Assembly: GCA_905182995.1 (NCBI GenBank)
Contig: CAJJDP010000008.1
Coordinates: forward strand, 700,506 to 764,505
Source of the DNA: Paramecium octaurelia
Lineage: Eukaryota > Ciliophora > Oligohymenophorea > Peniculida > Parameciidae
Length of the DNA: 64,000 nucleotides
Reading direction: 5' to 3'
Numbering within the stretch: the first letter of the stretch is position 1; each line of letters opens with the position of its first letter. The position numbers and the translations under genes are program-made. The notes under the pieces were generated by a model. It ran no database searches, was not told the origin of the DNA, and saw nothing but the letters and a program-made list of their open reading frames with translations. Positions 1-15,000 of this stretch are shown here, piece by piece.

Positions 1-3000
1 CTACTTTTTGGTTATTGCCAATTGATTCGTTCAATTAATCTCCAATTTCCTCCTCATTTTCATAAGGACGTCTTATTAATTTGCGCTCTTGTTTGCCTGT
101 TTTAGGATTGATGATTATTATCTCTTCTTCAACAAATTGTTCAGGTTCCCCTTATGAAATAATTTTTTCAAGAGTACCATTTTATCCTTTTTACCAATCT
201 TTTTGAACTTAAGAAAGGGATTAAGAATTATCGACAATTTTTCTCGATAAAATTCGGTTTCCGTCTTTATCTACTTCATTTAAGTTACTTCCCATCTCAG
301 AATTTTCCTTCGTTAACGGTCTCCTTATTAATTTTCTCTGCAATCCATTTTCCCCATAACAAAGTACTTCTTCCTCAACATACTTAGTTGGCTCACTTTA
401 GGCTAATTAAATTTCCATTTGTCCCTATTTTTGTTACCAATCTTTCATTTAATCCATAGGTTATTCATTAGAGATTATTCTTCTTGCAACCACTTTTCTA
501 GTGCCATCACCTTCTTGAAGATTCTCTCCTATTTCGCCAATTTCTGATTCAGTCAAAGGTCTTCTAATTAATTTTCTTTCTTATTTCTAAGTTCTGGGAT
601 TTATTACAATGATCTCTTCCTCAACGTATGCTTCTGGTTCTTACACCGAGATCACTTTCTCCTATTAGCCGTTACTTAATTAAACCCAGTTGGAGTCAAT
701 TGGCTAATTATTTTATACAATCTTTCTTGAAACTACTTTATTTCCTTTTTAATCTTTTTCTATTACTGCTCCAATTTGTAATTTGTTATCTTAGGGTAGG
801 TATGGTCTTCTTATTAGTTTTCTTTAAACGACTCCATCTTCGCCTTAAACTAATATTTCTTCTTCAACATATTTTACAGGTTCAGGCTGAAATCTGATTT
901 CCATATTCCCATCACTATTCTTTACCCAACCTTACTATTTCAAAGCTTAATTTGATTGATCATTTTACACAATTTTTCTTGAAATTACTTGTTTACCATT
1001 TCCTAAATCTTCTTGTAAATTCTAACCCATTTACAAATTATCTAATTCTTCATTATTCATAGGTTTTCTGACAATTTTTCTCTCTATTTTTCCTGTTTTT
1101 GGGTTGATTTGAATAATTTCTTCTTCAATATATTGCTCAGGTTCTTTGGAATTTATGATAATCTCTTCTTATTTACCAACATTTTACCATTATTATTTGG
1201 CTGCTTTAGGTTGAAGATTGGATTCTATTTTACGGGAAAGCACTTTATTTCCATTCTTATCTACTTCATTTAATTAATCACCTTCTTGGATTTTTCCTCC
1301 CGAATACGGTTTCCTCACTAGTTTTCTTTCCATCATACCTGTTTCATTATTTAATGATAAAACTTCCTCAGTAATATATTGAGAAGGTTCAACGCCCAAA
1401 GATTATTCATAATTTCCATCACTATTTTTTTTCCACTTCGAAGAAGTGAGAGACAAATCATTATCAACAATCTTTCTAGAAACTACATAGCAACCATCAC
1501 CTAAATCTTCCAAAATTTCTTCTCCCTCTAGAATGTTCCCATCATTATCCAAAGGTCTTCTTATAATTTTTCTCTCTTATTTTCCACCTTATCTCATGAT
1601 AATAATTTCTTCTTCAATGAATTAAGTTGGTTCTTGAATGGATAAGGTTATTTCATAATTTCCTTAATTATTTTTCCATCCTTCCTTCTCAACTTACTAT
1701 GTTGATGATGTATTTTCAATAACCCTTCTTGCTAGAATTTTATTTCCATTTGAATCTGTTTCTTATAAATTATTTCCAACGTTCTAACCAGGCTAATATT
1801 ATTTTCTTACTAATTTTCTTTCCATCTTTCCTGTCTTTTCATTCATTACTAAAACTTCTTCCTCAATAAATTTAGCTGGTTCATTCTGAATGATTAATTT
1901 TTCCAATTATCCAGTTTTCTAATTTTTCTTCCATTCACTTAAAGAACTGTCATTTTAAACAATTCTGCGAGATACTACTTTTTGGTTATTGCCAATTGAT
2001 TCGTTCAATTAATCTCCAATTTCCTCTTCATTTTCATAAGGACGTCTTATTAATTTGCGCTCTTGTTTGCCTGTTTTAGGATTGATGATTATTATCTCTT
2101 CTTCAACAAATTGTTCAGGTTCCCCTTATGATATAATTTTTTCAAGAGTACCATTTTATCCTTTTTACCAATCTTTTTGAACTTAAGAAAGGGATTAAGA
2201 ATTATCGACAATTTTTCTCGATAAAATTCGGTTTCCGTCTTTATCTACTTCATTTAAGTTACTTCCCATCTCAGAATTTTCCTTCGTTAACGGTCTCCTT
2301 ATTAATTTTCTCTGCAATCCATTTTCCCCATAACAAAGTACTTCTTCCTCAACATACTTAGTTGGCTCACTTTAGGCTAATTAAATTTCCATTTGTCCCT
2401 ATTTTTGTTACCAATCTTTCATTTAATCCATAGGTTATTCATTAGAGATTATTCTTCTTGCAACCACTTTTCTAGTGCCATCACCTTCTTGAAGATTCTC
2501 TCCTATTTCGCCAATTTCTGATTCAGTCAAAGGTCTTCTAATTAATTTTCTTTCTTATTTCTAAGTTCTGGGATTTATTACAATGATCTCTTCCTCAACG
2601 TATGCTTCTGGTTCTTACACCGAGATCACTTTCTCCTATTAGCCGTTACTTAATTAAACCCAGTTGGAGTCAATTGGCTAATTATTTTATACAATCTTTC
2701 TTGAAACTACTTTATTTCCTTTTTAATCTTTTTCTATTACTGCTCCAGTTTGTAATTTGTTGTCTTAGGGTAGGTATGGTCTTCTTATTAGTTTTCTTTA
2801 AACGACTCCATCTTCGCCTTAAACTAATATTTCTTCTTCAACATATTTTACAGGTTCAGGCTGAAATCTGATTTCCATATTCCCATCACTATTCTTTACC
2901 CAACCTTACTATTTCAAAGCTTAATTTGATTGATCATTTTACACAATTTTTCTTGAAATTACTTGTTTACCATTTCCTAAATCTTCTTGTAAATTCTAAC

Positions 3001-6000
3001 CCATTTATAAATTATCGAATTCTTCATTATTCAATGGTTTTCTGACAATTTTTCTCTCTATTTTTCCTGTTTTTGGGTTGATTTGAATAATTTCTTCTTC
3101 AATATATTGCTCAGGTTCTTCGGAATTTATGATAATCTCTTCTTATTTACCAACATTTTACCATTATTATTTGGCTGCTTTAGGTTGAAGATTGGATTCT
3201 ATTTTACGGGAAAGCACTTTATTTCCATTCTTATCTACTTCATTTAATTAATCACCTTCTTGGATTTTTCCTCCCGAATACGGTTTCCTCACTAGTTTTC
3301 TTTCCATCATACCTGTTTCATTATTTAATGATAAAACTTCCTCAGTAATATATTGAGAAGGTTCAACGCCCAAAGATTATTCATAATTTCCATCACTATT
3401 TTTTTTCCACTTCGAAGAAGTGAGAGACAAATCATTATCAACAATCTTTCTAGAAACTACATAGCAACCATCACCTAAATCTTCCAAAATTTCTTCTCCC
3501 TCTAGAATGTTCCCATCATTATCCAAAGGTCTTCTTATAATTTTTCTCTCTTATTTCCCACCTTATCTCATGATAATAATTTCTTCTTCAATAAATTAAG
3601 TTGGTTCTTGAATGGATAAGGTTATTTCATAATTTCCTTAATTATTTTTCCATCCTTCCTTCTCAACTTACTATGTTGATGATGTATTTTCAATAACCCT
3701 TCTTGCTAGAATTTTATTTCCATTTGAATCTGTTTCTTATAAATTATTTCCAACGTTCTAACCAGGCTAATATTATTTTCTTACTAATTTTCTTTCCATC
3801 TTTCCTGTCTTTTCATTCATTACTAAAACTTCTTCCTCAATAAATTTAGCTGGTTCATTCTGAATGATTAATTTTTCCAATTATCCAGTTTTCTAATTTT
3901 TCTTCCATTCACTTAAAGAACTGTCATTTTAAACAATTCTGCGAGATACTACTTTTTGGTTATTGCCAATTGATTCGTTCAATTAATCTCCAATTTCCTC
4001 TTCATTTTCATAAGGACGTCTTATTAATTTGCGCTCTTGTTTGCCTGTTTTAGGATTGATGATTATTATCTCTTCTTCAACAAATTGTTCAGGTTCCCCT
4101 TATGATATAATTTTTTCAAGAGTACCATTTTATCCTTTTTACCAATCTTTTTGAACTTAAGAAAGGGATTAAGAATTATCGACAATTTTTCTCGATAAAA
4201 TTCGGTTTCCGTCTTTATCTACTTCATTTAAGTTACTTCCCATCTCAGAATTTTCCTTCGTTAACGGTCTCCTTATTAATTTTCTCTGCAATCCATTTTC
4301 CCCATAACAAAGTACTTCTTCCTCAACATACTTAGTTGGCTCACTTTAGGCTAATTAAATTTCCATTTGTCCCTATTTTTGTTACCAATCTTTCATTTAA
4401 TCCATAGGTTATTCATTAGAGATTATTCTTCTTGCAACCACTTTTCTAGTGCCATCACCTTCTTGAAGATTCTCTCCTATTTCGCCAATTTCTGATTCAG
4501 TCAAAGGTCTTCTAATTAATTTTCTTTCTTATTTCTAAGTTCTGGGATTTATTACAATGATCTCTTCCTCAACGTATGCTTCTGGTTCTTACACCGAGAT
4601 CACTTTCTCCTATTAGCCGTTACTTAATTAAACCCAGTTGGAGTCAATTGGCTAATTATTTTATACAATCTTTCTTGAAACTACTTTATTTCCTTTTTAA
4701 TCTTTTTCTATTACTGCTCCAATTTGTAATTTGTTATCTTAGGGTAGGTATGGTCTTCTTATTAGTTTTCTTTAAACGACTCCATCTTCGCCTTAAACTA
4801 ATATTTCTTCTTCAACATATTTTACAGGTTCAGGCTGAAATCTGATTTCCATATTCCCATCACTATTCTTTACCCAACCTTACTATTTCAAAGCTTAATT
4901 TGATTGATCATTTTACACAATTTTTCTTGAAATTACTTGTTTACCATTTCCTAAATCTTCTTGTAAATTCTAACCCATTTACAAATTATCTAATTCTTCA
5001 TTATTCATAGGTTTTCTGACAATTTTTCTCTCTATTTTTCCTGTTTTTGGGTTGATTTGAATAATTTCTTCTTCAATATATTGCTCAGGTTCTTTGGAAT
5101 TTATGATAATCTCTTCTTATTTACCAACATTTTACCATTATTATTTGGCTGCTTTAGGTTGAAGATTGGATTCTATTTTACGGGAAAGCACTTTATTTCC
5201 ATTCTTATCTACTTCATTTAATTAATCACCTTCTTGGATTTTTCCTCCCGAATACGGTTTCCTCACTAGTTTTCTTTCCATCATACCTGTTTCATTATTT
5301 AATGATAAAACTTCCTCAGTAATATATTGAGAAGGTTCAACGCCCAAAGATTATTCATAATTTCCATCACTATTTTTTTTCCACTTCGAAGAAGTGAGAG
5401 ACAAATCATTATCAACAATCTTTCTAGAAACTACATAGCAACCATCACCTAAATCTTCCAAAATTTCTTCTCCCTCTAGAATGTTCCCATCATTATCCAA
5501 AGGTCTTCTTATAATTTTTCTCTCTTATTTTCCACCTTATCTCATGATAATAATTTCTTCTTCAATGAATTAAGTTGGTTCTTGAATGGATAAGGTTATT
5601 TCATAATTTCCTTAATTATTTTTCCATCCTTCCTTCTCAACTTACTATGTTGATGATGTATTTTCAATAACCCTTCTTGCTAGAATTTTATTTCCATTTG
5701 AATCTGTTTCTTATAAATTATTTCCAACGTTCTAACCAGGCTAATATTATTTTCTTACTAATTTTCTTTCCATCTTTCCTGTCTTTTCATTCATTACTAA
5801 AACTTCTTCCTCAATAAATTTAGCTGGTTCATTCTGAATGATTAATTTTTCCAATTATCCAGTTTTCTAATTTTTCTTCCATTCACTTAAAGAACTGTCA
5901 TTTTAAACAATTCTGCGAGATACTACTTTTTGGTTATTGCCAATTGATTCGTTCAATTAATCTCCAATTTCCTCTTCATTTTCATAAGGACGTCTTATTA

Positions 6001-9000
6001 ATTTGCGCTCTTGTTTGCCTGTTTTAGGATTAATTATTAATATCTCTTCTTCAATGAATTATTCAGGTTCCTCTTATGAAATAATTTTCTCAAGAGTACC
6101 ATTTTATCCTTTTTACCAATCTTTTTGAACTTAAGAAAGGGATTAAGTATTATCAACAATTTTTCTCGATAAAATTCGGTTTCCGTCCTTATCTACTTCA
6201 TTTAAGTTACTTCCCATCTCAGAATTTTCCTTCGTTAACGGTCTCCTTATTAATTTTCTCTGCAATCCATTTTCCCCATAACAAAGTACTTCTTCCTCAA
6301 CATACTTAGTTGGCTCACTTTAGGCTAATTAAATTTCCATTTGTCCCTATTTTTGTTACCAATCTTTCATTTAATCCATAGGTTATTCATTAGAGATTAT
6401 TCTTCTTGCAACCACTTTTCTAGTGCCATCACCTTCTTGAAGATTCTCTCCTATCTCGCCAATTTCTGATTCAGTCAAAGGTCTTCTAATTAATTTTCTT
6501 TCTTATTTCTAAGTTCTGGGATTTATTACAATGATCTCTTCCTCAATGTATGCTTCTGGTTCTTACACCGAGATCACTTTCTCTTATTAACCATTACTTA
6601 ATTAAACCCAGTTGGAGTCAATTGGCTAATTATTTTATACAATCTTTCTTGAAACTACTTTATTTCCTTTTTAATCTTTTTCTATTACTGCTCCAATTTG
6701 TAATTTGTTATCTTAGGGTAGGTATGGTCTTCTTATTAGTTTTCTTTAAACGACTCCATCTTCGCCTTAAACTAATATTTCTTCTTCAACATATTTTACA
6801 GGTTCAGGCTGAAATCTGATTTCCATATTCCCATCACTATTCTTTACCCAACCTTACTATTTCAAAGCTTAATTTGATTGATCATTTTACACAATTTTTC
6901 TTGAAATTACTTGTTTACCATTTCCTAAATCTTCTTGTAAATTCTAACCCAATTACAAATTATCTAATTCTTCATTATTCATAGGTTTTCTGACAATTTT
7001 TCTCTCTATTTTTCCTGTTTTCGGGTTGATTTGAATAATTTCTTCTTCAATATATTGCTCAGGTTCTTCGGAATTTATGATAATCTCTTCTTATTTACCA
7101 ACATTTTACCATTATTATTTGGCTGCTTTAGGTTGAAGATTGGATTCTATTTTACGGGAAAGCACTTTATTTCCATTCTTATCTACTTCATTTAATTAAT
7201 CACCTTCTTGGATTTTTCCTCCCGAATACGGTTTCCTCACTAGTTTTCTTTCCATCATACCTGTTTCATTATTTAATGATAAAACTTCCTCAGTAATATA
7301 TTGAGAAGGTTCAACGCCCAAAGATTATTCATAATTTCCATCACTATTTTTTTTCCACTTCGAAGAAGTGAGAGACAAATCATTATCAACAATCTTTCTA
7401 GAAACTACATAGCAACCATCACCTAAATCTTCCAAAAGCTCTTCTCCCTCCTCTATATTTCCATCATTATCCAAAGGTCTTCTAATAATTTTTCTCTCTT
7501 ATTTTCCACCTTATCTCATGATAATAATTTCTTCTTCAATAAATTAAGTTGGTTCTTGAATGGATAAGGTTATTTCATAATTTCCTTAATTATTTTTCCA
7601 TCCTTCCTTCTCAACTTACTAGGTTGATGATGTATTTTCAATAACCCTTCTTGCTAGAATTTTATTTCCATTTGAATCTGTTTCTTATAAATTATTTCCA
7701 ACGTTCTAACCAGGCTGATATTATTTTCTGACTAATTTTCTTTCCATCTTTCCTGTCTTTTCATTCATTACTAAAACTTCTTCCTCAATAAATTTAGCTG
7801 GTTCATTCTGAACAATTAATTTTTCCAATTATCCAGTTTTCTAATTTTTCTTCCATTCACTTAAAGAACTGTCATTTTAAACAATTCTACGAGATACTAC
7901 TTTTTGGTTATTGCCAATTGATTCGTTCAATTAATCTCCAATTTCCTCTTCATTTTCATAAGGACGTCTTATTAATTTGCGCTCTTGTTTGCCTGTTTTA
8001 GGATTAATTATTAATATCTCTTCTTCAATGAATTATTCAGGTTCCTCTTATGAAATAATTTTCTCAAGAGTACCATTTTATCCTTTTTACCAATCTTTTT
8101 GAACTTAAGAAAAGGATTAAGTATTATCGACAATTTTTCTCGATAAAATTCGGTTTCCGTCTTTATCTACTTCATTTAAGTTACTTCCTATCTCAGAATT
8201 TTCCTTCGTTAACGGTCTCCTTATTAATTTTCTTTGCAATCCATTTTCCCCATAACAAAGTACTTCTTCCTCAACATACTTAGTTGGCTCACTTTAGGCT
8301 AATTAAATTTCCAATTGTCCCTATTTTTTTTACCAATCTTTCATTTAATCCATAGGTTATTCATTAGAGATTATTCTTCTTGCAACCACTTTTCTAGTGC
8401 CATCACCTTCTTGAAGATTCTCTCCTATCTCGCCAATTTCTGATTCAGTCAAAGGTCTTCTAATTAATTTTCTTTCTTATTTCTAAGTTTTGGGATTTAT
8501 TACTATGATCTCTTCCTCAATGTATGCTTCTGGTTCTTACACCGAGATCACTTTCTCTTATTAACCATTACTTAATTAAACCCAGTTGGAGTCAATTGGC
8601 TAATTATTTTATACAATCTTTCTTGAAACTACTTTATTTCCTTTTTAATCTTTTTCTATTACTGCTCCAGTTTGTAATTTGTTATCTTAGGGTAGGTATG
8701 GTCTTCTTATTAGTTTTCTTTAAACGACTCCATCTTCGCCTTAAACTAATATTTCTTCTTCAACATATTTTACAGGTTCAGGCTGAAATCTGATTTCCAT
8801 ATTCCCATCACTATTTTTTACCCAACCTTACTATTTCAAAGCTTAATTTGATTGATCATTTTACACAATTTTTCTTGAAATTACTTGTTTACCATTTCCT
8901 AAATCTTCTTGTAAATTCTAACCCAATTACAAATTATCTAATTCTTCATTATTCATAGGTTTTCTGACAATTTTTCTCTCTATTTTTCCTGTTTTTGGGT

Positions 9001-12000
9001 TGATTTGAATAATTTCTTCTTCAATATATTGCTCAGGTTCTTTGGAATTTATGATAATCTCTTCTTATTTACCAACATTTTACCATTATTATTTGGCTGC
9101 TTTAGGTTGAAGATTGGATTCTATTTTACGGGAAAGCACTTTATTTCCATTCTTATCTACTTCATTTAATTAATCACCTTCTTGGATTTTTCCTCCCGAA
9201 TACGGTTTCCTCACTAGTTTTCTTTCCATCATACCTGTTTCATTATTTAATGATAAAACTTCCTCAGTAATATATTGAGAAGGTTCAACGCCCAAAGATT
9301 ATTCATAATTTCCATCACTATTTTTTTTCCACTTCGAAGAAGTGAGAGACAAATCATTATCAACAATCTTTCTAGAAACTACATAGCAACCATCACCTAA
9401 ATCTTCCAAAAGCTCTTCTCCCTCCTCTATATTTCCATCATTATCCAAAGGTCTTCTAATAATTTTTCTCTCTTATTTTCCACCTTATCTCATGATAATA
9501 ATTTCTTCTTCAATAAATTAAGTTGGTTCTTGAATGGATAAGGTTATTTCATAATTTCCTTAATTATTTTTCCATCCTTCCTTCTCAACTTACTAGGTTG
9601 ATGATGTATTTTCAATAACCCTTCTTGCTAGAATTTTATTTCCATTTGAATCTGTTTCTTATAAATTATTTCCAACGTTCTAACCAGGCTGATATTATTT
9701 TCTGACTAATTTTCTTTCCATCTTTCCTGTCTTTTCATTCATTACTAAAACTTCTTCCTCAATAAATTTAGCTGGTTCATTCTGAACAATTAATTTTTCC
9801 AATTATCCAGTTTTCTAATTTTTCTTCCATTCACTTAAAGAACTGTCATTTTAAACAATTCTACGAGATACTACTTTTTGGTTATTGCCAATTGATTCGT
9901 TCAATTAATCTCCAATTTCCTCTTCATTTTCATAAGGACGTCTTATTAATTTGCGCTCTTGTTTGCCTGTTTTAGGATTAATTATTAATATCTCTTCTTC
10001 AATGAATTATTCAGGTTCCTCTTATGAAATAATTTTCTCAAGAGTACCATTTTATCCTTTTTACCAATCTTTTTGAACTTAAGAAAAGGATTAAGTATTA
10101 TCGACAATTTTTCTCGATAAAATTCGGTTTCCGTCTTTATCTACTTCATTTAAGTTACTTCCTATCTCAGAATTTTCCTTCGTTAACGGTCTCCTTATTA
10201 ATTTTCTTTGCAATCCATTTTCCCCATAACAAAGTACTTCTTCCTCAACATACTTAGTTGGCTCACTTTAGGCTAATTAAATTTCCAATTGTCCCTATTT
10301 TTTTTACCAATCTTTCATTTAATCCATAGGTTATTCATTAGAGATTATTCTTCTTGCAACCACTTTTCTAGTGCCATCACCTTCTTGAAGATTCTCTCCT
10401 ATCTCGCCAATTTCTGATTCAGTCAAAGGTCTTCTAATTAATTTTCTTTCTTATTTCTAAGTTTTGGGATTTATTACAATGATCTCTTCCTCAATGTATG
10501 CTTCTGGTTCTTACACCGAGATCACTTTCTCTTATTAACCATTACTTAATTAAACCCAGTTGGAGTCAATTGGCTAATTATTTTATACAATCTTTCTTGA
10601 AACTACTTTATTTCCTTTTTAATCTTTTTCTATTACTGCTCCAATTTGTAATTTGTTATCTTAGGGTAGGTATGGTCTTCTTATTAGTTTTCTTTAAACG
10701 ACTCCATCTTCGCCTTAAACTAATATTTCTTCTTCAACATATTTTACAGGTTCAGGCTGAAATCTGATTTCCATATTCCCATCACTATTTTTTACCCAAC
10801 CTTACTATTTCAAAGCTTAATTTGATTGATCATTTTACACAATTTTTCTTGAAATTACTTGTTTACCATTTCCTAAATCTTCTTGTAAATTCTAACCCAA
10901 TTACAAATTATCTAATTCTTCATTATTCATAGGTTTTCTGACAATTTTTCTCTCTATTTTTCCTGTTTTCGGGTTGATTTGAATAATTTCTTCTTCAATA
11001 TATTGCTCAGGTTCTTCGGAATTTATGATAATCTCTTCTTATTTACCAACATTTTACCATTATTATTTGGCTGCTTTAGGTTGAAGATTGGATTCTATTT
11101 TACGGGAAAGCACTTTATTTCCATTCTTATCTACTTCATTTAATTAATCACCTTCTTGGATTTTTCCTCCCGAATACGGTTTCCTCACTAGTTTTCTTTC
11201 CATCATACCTGTTTCATTATTTAATGATAAAACTTCCTCAGTAATATATTGAGAAGGTTCAACGCCCAAAGATTATTCATAATTTCCATCACTATTTTTT
11301 TTCCACTTCGAAGAAGTGAGAGACAAATCATTATCAACAATCTTTCTAGAAACTACATAGCAACCATCACCTAAATCTTCCAAAAGCTCTTCTCCCTCCT
11401 CTATATTTCCATCTTCATCCAAAGGTCTTCTAATAATTTTTCTCTCTTATTTTCCACCTTATCTCATGATAATAATTTCTTCTTCAATAAATTAAGTTGG
11501 TTCTTGAATGGATAAGGTTATTTCATAATTTCCTTAATTATTTTTCCATCCTTCCTTCTCAACTTACTAGGTTGATGATGTATTTTCAATAACCCTTCTT
11601 GCTAGAATTTTATTTCCATTTGAATCTGTTTCTTATAAATTATTTCCAACATTCTAACCAGGCTGATATTATTTTCTGACTAATTTTCTTTCCATCTTTC
11701 CTGTCTTTTCATTCATTACTAAAACTTCTTCCTCAATAAATTTAGCTGGTTCATTCTGAACAATTAATTTTTCCAATTATCCAGTTTTCTAATTTTTCTT
11801 CCATTCACTTAAAGAACTGTCATTTTAAACAATTCTACGAGATACTACTTTTTGGTTATTGCCAATTGATTCGTTCAATTAATCTCCAATTTCCTCTTCA
11901 TTTTCATAAGGACGTCTTATTAATTTGCGCTCTTGTTTGCCTGTTTTAGGATTGATGATTATTATCTCTTCTTCAACAAATTGTTCAGGTTCCTCTTATG

Positions 12001-12014
12001 AAATAATTTTTTCA
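1..12014 (-). repeat. 1,974-bp in-frame higher-order tandem repeat, six full copies plus part of a seventh
   Basis: Copies begin at 1, 1975, 3949, 5923, 7897 and 9871; a seventh starts at 11845 and diverges after about 12014. The period is a multiple of three (658 codons), so all copies code in one frame on the minus strand. Each unit holds eight sub-repeats of about 82 aa that differ from one another, so the recent amplification involved the octamer. Copies differ by few substitutions and fall into a left class (1-3) and a right class (4-6), for example around 628, 2602 and 4576 against 6550, 8524 and 10498. The partial unit at 11954 carries left-class bases, so the array is mosaic. Confidence 0.95.
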
Positions 12015-15000
12015 TATATTTTACCATTTTTTTTCCAATCTTATATAGAAAACTTATTATCTATGATCTTCCTGGACAATACAACGTTGCCATTTTTATC
12101 TTTTTCTCTTAAATTATTCCCAACTTTTCCTTTGCATTATTCAATCGGCCTTCTTACTAGTTTTCTAATCATCCTTCCATTTTTATCCTTAATTAGTATT
12201 TCCTCTTCAACATATTAAGTTGATTCAGCTTAAGAAATTTATAATTCATAATTCCCCTCTAAATTCTTCTGCCATTCTTTACCTTATTACTTTTATTCAT
12301 TCTTTTCTATTATTCTTCTTGCAACGACTTTTACACCAAAATTACTATCTTCATCTAAATTTTCACTTATCTCTTGTAATTCACCATCAAAGAATGGCCT
12401 TCTCACTAATTTTCTATCCTACTTTTTTGTTACTTGATTATAAATTATGATTTCCTCTTCTACGAATTATTCTGGTTCTGATTCTGATATTATTTTTTAT
12501 AAAAATCCTTCCTAGGTCAATTACCATCCACCCTGTAACATTATTTTTTAAGATGGAGAATTATCTAATATTTTTCTAGAGAGTACTTTTACTCCTTTCT
12601 AACTGTAGTCTTTATCCAACTCATCATCTTTTTCTGTGTAGGGTTTTCGTATTAAAATTTTTTCTATTTTGCCCGTATCCTTATTAAATCTTAATATTTC
12701 TTCTTATACTTACTTCCCATGAATTTCACTTTAATCATTAGAAAACTCTACCTACTTTTATATTTTTTAAAACGAACCATTTTTTTCTAGGATTTGTTAA
12801 CTGCATTCCATTTAATGAATTTATATTTATTCTATTCCAAGATTTCTTTCCAGTCTTTGCATGTTTTCAAAGGACCAGCCATCTGCTTTCATTTAAGTTA
12901 GAGATTCATTGTTTTCAACAAGTCTTCTGCTTTCAACAATATCACCATTCTGTTATTCTTCATTAATGCCTTCTCCCATAATAAGGATTTCTGGTGTTTT
13001 TCTTATTTATTTTCGTAAAATGCAATTTCCCTAATAAATCTTTATGTCTTCTTCTAAATATTAAATAGGTTCGTTTACAGAAATAGTTTTTTTATATCTA
13101 TTGTTACTTGTTAGTTCCCAACTTTAATCAATTATCCCATTAATGACTCGACTTGCAATTAATATTTAATTTTTGCTTCTTACTGTATATAAATTTTCAT
13201 CATTTACATATGTTGAGGAGTCCAAAAGGATTACTTCTCTAATTAAAACTCTATCCTACTTCTGTCTATTTCTAATTAAGATTTCCTCTTCAAAGAATTT
13301 TGTAGTTTCATCGAATTTTTATATTGATGGAGAATTAAGGATGGGGGAAGCATTCAATATATTTTTGGAGTATTTATTTTGTCCTACTATTCTGCTTTAA
13401 CCATAATTGATTTCTTTATCTTGAGTTCCAGTTTCTCCTACTGATAAATCATCGGCAATGCTTTATCTTCTTTTAGATATGGCATCTTCAAATACTTCCT
13501 CTGATTAATTAGATTATCGTTTTAAACCTTCCAGTTAAGATCTAACTGTCTCCATTTATTTATTAAGTTCTTAATCATATCTTCTTTCCTTATGAATAAA
13601 TTCTTAAATTTTTTCTTTTTCTGAACTATTAGATCTTGGATTTATCTCTTTTATCATTTATCTTATGTCCTATGCAGAGTTGCTTCTATTTGAGTATACT
13701 CTTTCCCTAAATTCAAATGCAATTTACGGGTAGCTGTACATAGAATTGATTGTAATTTGAATGTCCTAGATTAAAAGTCGCATCAAATTTGCTTTTTTTA
13801 CAGGGGATTTTGTTCTACTTTCAGAATAGTTAACAAAAGAACGGGCTAAAGGTTGCTGCATACTTGGTGTACGAGATAAATATGATTTTGGAAGAACTGC
13901 AGATTGCTTTAAGGGTGTCATTGCTGATTTATGAGATTTTAACACTATTGGCTAAGGAGAATAATATATTCTAGATTTTTATAAGGGTATTGCAACTTTA
14001 TTTGGAGTGTGATTTACTTAATGATTTATTATCGAGAGTTTTAATTAAGTCTCTTATTGATGGACTTCAGAAATTGAGTATTACTACTAATAAACTTGAA
14101 TTGAACTTGATATTCCTTTTTTTTATGTCCCATCAATAAAACGTGCCCTATCAACAACAAAGCCTTAAATTGAGTTTAATGTAAATTTTTAAATATTTTG
14201 AGGTAAAATAGCTGAATGAAAAGCTTTTTCGGCATTATCATACCGTATTTATTCATAAAGAGCCTTCATTTCGATTTACTCGTTTTAATAAAGATTTGCT
14301 TTGTCTATTTTTATAAATTGTTATAATTCTGTTAAACAAAATAAGTGTGTATCATTTTAAGTAACATTGTGAATTTTTAATCGAATATCCAGCTTTTTAA
14401 TTATTAGTTCGCTTAATACCAATAGATATAATTCATTTTTATCTAAATTATTAGATTAATTATATACTTGTGAGCAAAAATGAATATTGATCGTTAGGCA
14501 AAATTTCAGAAATAACAAGGTGTTCGCTTGTAAATTATCTGAATTTTTAAAGCACCCATTTCTAATTGCCATAAAAACTTTATTTAAAAGAATCCGAAAG
14601 TAAAAATATGTTTGAAGATCCTAAATTTTAAGTACATTGTAAAAAATACCATCAATAAGTAAAATGTAATCCTTTCCAGCACAAATTTTATTAATTTTTA
14701 TCTATAAGCTGTTTACAATGTATGGTGTTTCTGAATTTCCTATTGGTGTTTGACCCCATGTCCATAATTTTCCTGAATAATCAAGACCGCATGCAAGATG
14801 AGAGGAAAGAGACACCTATTTAAAATCTGTAGCAATTCTACTAGGAATAGGTAAAAAGTATATCTTTGAAATTCCAAGAGTGCCATAATGATTCTTATCG
14901 TCTCCAAAAGAATACACCTATCCAGAATATGAAAGTGCTAATGTCACATTTTTGTTTGTAGTAATGTACTTAATTTTTTCATTCTTGAATGGTAGCTAAT

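Noticed and set aside
628-10767. Identical 89-codon plus-strand frames repeated every 1,974 bp
   Set aside because: They are antisense shadows of the minus-strand repeat protein; they exist only with standard-code stops and have no coding bias of their own.
1-12014. CRISPR-like or bacterial repeat array
   Set aside because: Repeats are 1,974 bp, contiguous without spacers, and coding in ciliate code; all other features are eukaryotic.
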